Shown here piece after piece: positions 61,884 through 64,000 of a DNA stretch of 64,000 nt. Position 1 is the first letter of the stretch; each line of letters starts with the position of its first letter. A program made the translations under genes and the position numbers. The stretch covers positions 1 to 64,000 of the forward strand of contig NZ_JBFRFW010000021.1 in assembly GCF_052115025.1 (NCBI RefSeq), written 5' to 3'. The notes under the pieces were generated by a model. That model was not told the origin of the DNA. It made no database searches and worked only from the letters and a program-made list of their open reading frames with translations. Source of the DNA: Bradyrhizobium_A sp052115025 (lineage in GTDB: Bacteria; Pseudomonadota; Alphaproteobacteria; Rhizobiales; Xanthobacteraceae).

Positions 61884-62974
61884 GCGTACTGCTTCTGAAC
61901 CCAGTCGCGATAGGCTCCGCTCGTCACGTTGGCGATCCAGTCGGAATTGTTGAGGTACCAGTCGACGGTCTTGGCGATGCCGGTCTCGAAGGTCTCCGAC
62001 GGCGTCCAGTTCAGGTCGCGCCTGATCTTGTCGGCGTCGATCGCATAGCGTCGGTCGTGGCCGGGCCGGTCTTTCACGAAGGTGATCTGTTCGGCGTAGG
62101 GGCGGCCGTCGGCGCGCGGGCGCAGGCCGTCGAGGATCGCGCAGATGGTCTTGACCACCTCGAGATTGGCCTTCTCGTTGTTGCCGCCGATATTGTAGGT
62201 CTCGCCGACCGCGCCGGCCGCGAGCACGCGGCGGATCGCGCTGCAGTGATCGCCGACATAGAGCCAGTCGCGCACCTGCTGGCCGTCGCCGTAGATCGGC
62301 AGCGGCTGGCCGTTGAGGGCGCGGTCGATCACCAGCGGGATGAGCTTTTCCGGAAACTGGTAGGGCCCGTAATTGTTCGAGCAGTTGGTGATCAGCGTCG
62401 GCAGGCCGTAGGTGTGGTGCCACGCCCGCACCAGGTGGTCGGACGCCGCCTTGGAGGCCGAGTAGGGGCTGTTCGGCATGTAGCGGTTGGTTTCGCTGAA
62501 CGGCGCGCAGGTCGGCGTCAGCGAGCCATAGACCTCGTCCGTCGACACATGCAGGAAGCGGAAGTGCTCACGCTCCGGCGCTGGCAGGTCGAGCCAGTAT
62601 TCGCGAGCCGCCTCGAGCAGGCGGAAGGTGCCCGCGATGTTGGTGGTGATGAAATCCTCGGGCCCGTGGATCGAGCGGTCGACATGGGATTCGGCGGCAA
62701 AGTTCAGGATCGCGCGCGGCTTCACGCGGGCGATCAGCGCGCGGACGAGGTCGGCATCGCAGATGTCGCCGCGAACGAAGGTGTGCCGGGGATTGCCCTG
62801 CAGCCCGACGAGATTGTTGAGGTTGCCGGCATAGGTCAGCTTGTCGAGCGTGACCACGGGCGAGGGTTCCGCGCCGAACCAGTCCAGCACGAAATTGGCG
62901 CCGATGAAGCCGGCGCCGCCGGTCACCAGAACCGGGCGTGCCTGATCCGTATCCGCCGACCCAGTCGCCATCAT
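61880..62974 (-). CDS. rmlB: dTDP-glucose 4,6-dehydratase
   Basis: A 364-residue SDR enzyme making dTDP-4-keto-6-deoxyglucose. It has VLVTGGAGFIGANFVLDWFG, the catalytic HVSTDEVYGSLTPTCAPFSE near 133-152, SPYSASKAASDHLVRAWHHT and NCSNNYGPYQFPEKLIPLVI. The start is one of two adjacent ATG codons (62974 or 62971), directly after the stop of the GT2 gene. It supplies both RmlC/D and the 3,4-ketoisomerase. Confidence 0.97.
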   Translation of the reverse strand: MMATGSADTDQARPVLVTGGAGFIGANFVLDWFGAEPSPVVTLDKLTYAGNLNNLVGLQGNPRHTFVRGDICDADLVRALIARVKPRAILNFAAESHVDRSIHGPEDFITTNIAGTFRLLEAAREYWLDLPAPEREHFRFLHVSTDEVYGSLTPTCAPFSETNRYMPNSPYSASKAASDHLVRAWHHTYGLPTLITNCSNNYGPYQFPEKLIPLVIDRALNGQPLPIYGDGQQVRDWLYVGDHCSAIRRVLAAGAVGETYNIGGNNEKANLEVVKTICAILDGLRPRADGRPYAEQITFVKDRPGHDRRYAIDADKIRRDLNWTPSETFETGIAKTVDWYLNNSDWIANVTSGAYRDWVQKQYA

Positions 62975-63910
62975 TCAAAACCTTCTGAAGATTGCCGCGG
63001 TAAGAAGTCCAAGGTTGCCGAGGAGCGTCTGCCGATAGACCCCCGACCGTTTCAGGTTGTATATCCGAAATGGCAGCGAGCTGGCCCGGGCTTTTGCAAA
63101 AAATTCCAGGCTTTTGCGGCTGTCTGGTGTCATGCGGGGCAGGAATGGCCTGAGCATGGCGATATTGGTCTCGGTCCAGCTGGCAAACTGTCCGGCAAAC
63201 AGCATCTGGATGCGCCGCAGGTGTGCCGACAGGTTGCGGTTCGAGCCGAGGGTGTTCGAGGTGTGCTGGCGATAGTCGAGGCTCGGCGCCGGGTCGTACC
63301 AGGTCCGGCCGCCCACCGCGGTGACGAGCTGGTAGGCAGCCCAGTCATGGGACGCAATGTCGCCGTCGATCGCTTCCATCAACCGCTTGGTGGCGCGGTT
63401 GAACACCATGGTGTTGGCGCCGCCGATGTTCTGAACCAGCGCATTCTGGAAGCTCGGCGGCCTCGTGAACAGCACCGAATGGCCCATGGGCGCGCCATTG
63501 GCCTCGATCAGCTCGGTACGAGAGAAATACAGCCCGGGCACATCGTCCGGGGTCGTCGCCATCCAGGCCATCGCGCGATCGAGCTTGTCGGCGTGCCAGA
63601 CGTCATCCTGGTCGCTGAACGCGAAGCAATCGCCCTGGATGGCGGGATTTTGCGCCAGGCTGAGGAAGTTGGCGGCAAAGCCGCGGCGCGGGCCCGCGAT
63701 CACCTCGACAGGCTGTGGAACGCTGGACTTGAAGCGCTCGAGCACGGCGAGGGTTTCATCCGAGGAACCATCGTCGGAGACGTAGAGCCGCCAGTTGCTG
63801 TAGCTCTGCTGCGCGAACGACTGCAGCTGCTGCTGCAGGTAGGGACCCCCGTTCCAGGTCCCGAGCAGGATGGCGACACACTTTGAAGGTGAGGATGAGG
63901 AACCGGCCAT
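62975..63910 (-). CDS. Glycosyltransferase family 2 protein, probably a rhamnosyltransferase
   Basis: A 311-residue GT-A fold enzyme. It has CVAILLGTWNGGPYLQQQLQ, YVSDDGSSDETLAVLERFKS (the D-D-G donor site) and FAFSDQDDVWHADKLDRAMA, the D-x-D region typical of rhamnosyltransferase-like GT2 proteins. Directly upstream of rmlB with only the stop and start codons adjoining, it likely uses dTDP-rhamnose. ATG 63910 is used; a TTG at 63937 would add nine residues, and neither has a good ribosome site. The operon may extend beyond the right edge. Confidence 0.88.
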   Translation of the reverse strand: MAGSSSSPSKCVAILLGTWNGGPYLQQQLQSFAQQSYSNWRLYVSDDGSSDETLAVLERFKSSVPQPVEVIAGPRRGFAANFLSLAQNPAIQGDCFAFSDQDDVWHADKLDRAMAWMATTPDDVPGLYFSRTELIEANGAPMGHSVLFTRPPSFQNALVQNIGGANTMVFNRATKRLMEAIDGDIASHDWAAYQLVTAVGGRTWYDPAPSLDYRQHTSNTLGSNRNLSAHLRRIQMLFAGQFASWTETNIAMLRPFLPRMTPDSRKSLEFFAKARASSLPFRIYNLKRSGVYRQTLLGNLGLLTAAIFRRF

Positions 63911-64000
63911 CTTGATCGCAGGTGAGTTGTTGACCAATCGAGACGGTCTGCGCCCATTCTGGCAGCAACGAGATCGGCCAGCGATGTGTTGGTGCCGAGG

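Overview
The window reads as a chromosomal segment of a high-GC alphaproteobacterium, most likely Bradyrhizobium or a near relative (Nitrobacteraceae). This is inferred from strong GC bias at third codon positions, a LivKHMGF operon, MetK and AhcY next to each other, a heptose/O-antigen LPS region and palindromic intergenic repeats of the kind common in that family. No tRNA, rRNA, CRISPR array, IS element, integrase or phage gene was seen.

Layout. 1-9.5 kb is a mixed accessory stretch: a cut-off gene end, a tandem-domain CoA-transferase whose N-terminal half seems inactive, an AbiEii-like toxin/antitoxin pair, uroporphyrinogen-III synthase, PurU, a divergent DoxX/MarR pair with two palindromic operators, an NAD-dependent epimerase, and an XRE regulator with a degenerate amidohydrolase. 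10.1-16.0 kb is a branched-chain-amino-acid-type ABC importer (livKHMGF) followed by a short MetE-like methyltransferase. 16.2-19.2 kb holds a membrane class III cyclase and a tightly overlapped alkylation-repair operon (ogt, a 2OG-Fe(II) oxygenase, alkB). 19.5-23.9 kb is a four-gene TelA / binding-protein+VWA lipoprotein / XpaC / Tat-type binding-protein operon, the best candidate here for an undescribed system. 24.0-29.7 kb carries UDP-glucose dehydrogenase, an HTH-methyltransferase, metK and ahcY (SAM cycle).

29.8-33.4 kb is a small catabolic island (MFS transporter, DapA-like aldolase/lyase, divergent LacI regulator) lying between two almost identical copies of one terminator. Its LacI operator, both promoters and a 13-bp intercistronic hairpin can be read directly. 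33.6-37.4 kb has a 58-residue protein, an FAH-family hydrolase, an MsbA-like exporter and an AT-richer cytochrome c that lacks the usual axial Met.

37.5-64 kb is devoted to the cell surface. galE, waaC, gmhB, gmhA, waaF, hldD and hldE make and add ADP-heptose to the LPS core. waaL, a WbpM-type dehydratase and a WecA/WbpL-type initiating transferase start and ligate O-antigen. Two GT61 glycosyltransferases, an ATP-grasp/oxidoreductase/FkbM trio, a ketoisomerase plus aminotransferase (3-amino-3,6-dideoxyhexose), the Wzm/Wzt exporter, rmlBDAC (dTDP-rhamnose) and a GT2 transferase complete an ABC-dependent O-antigen locus that runs off the right edge. Function calls are by sequence recognition only; no searches were run.
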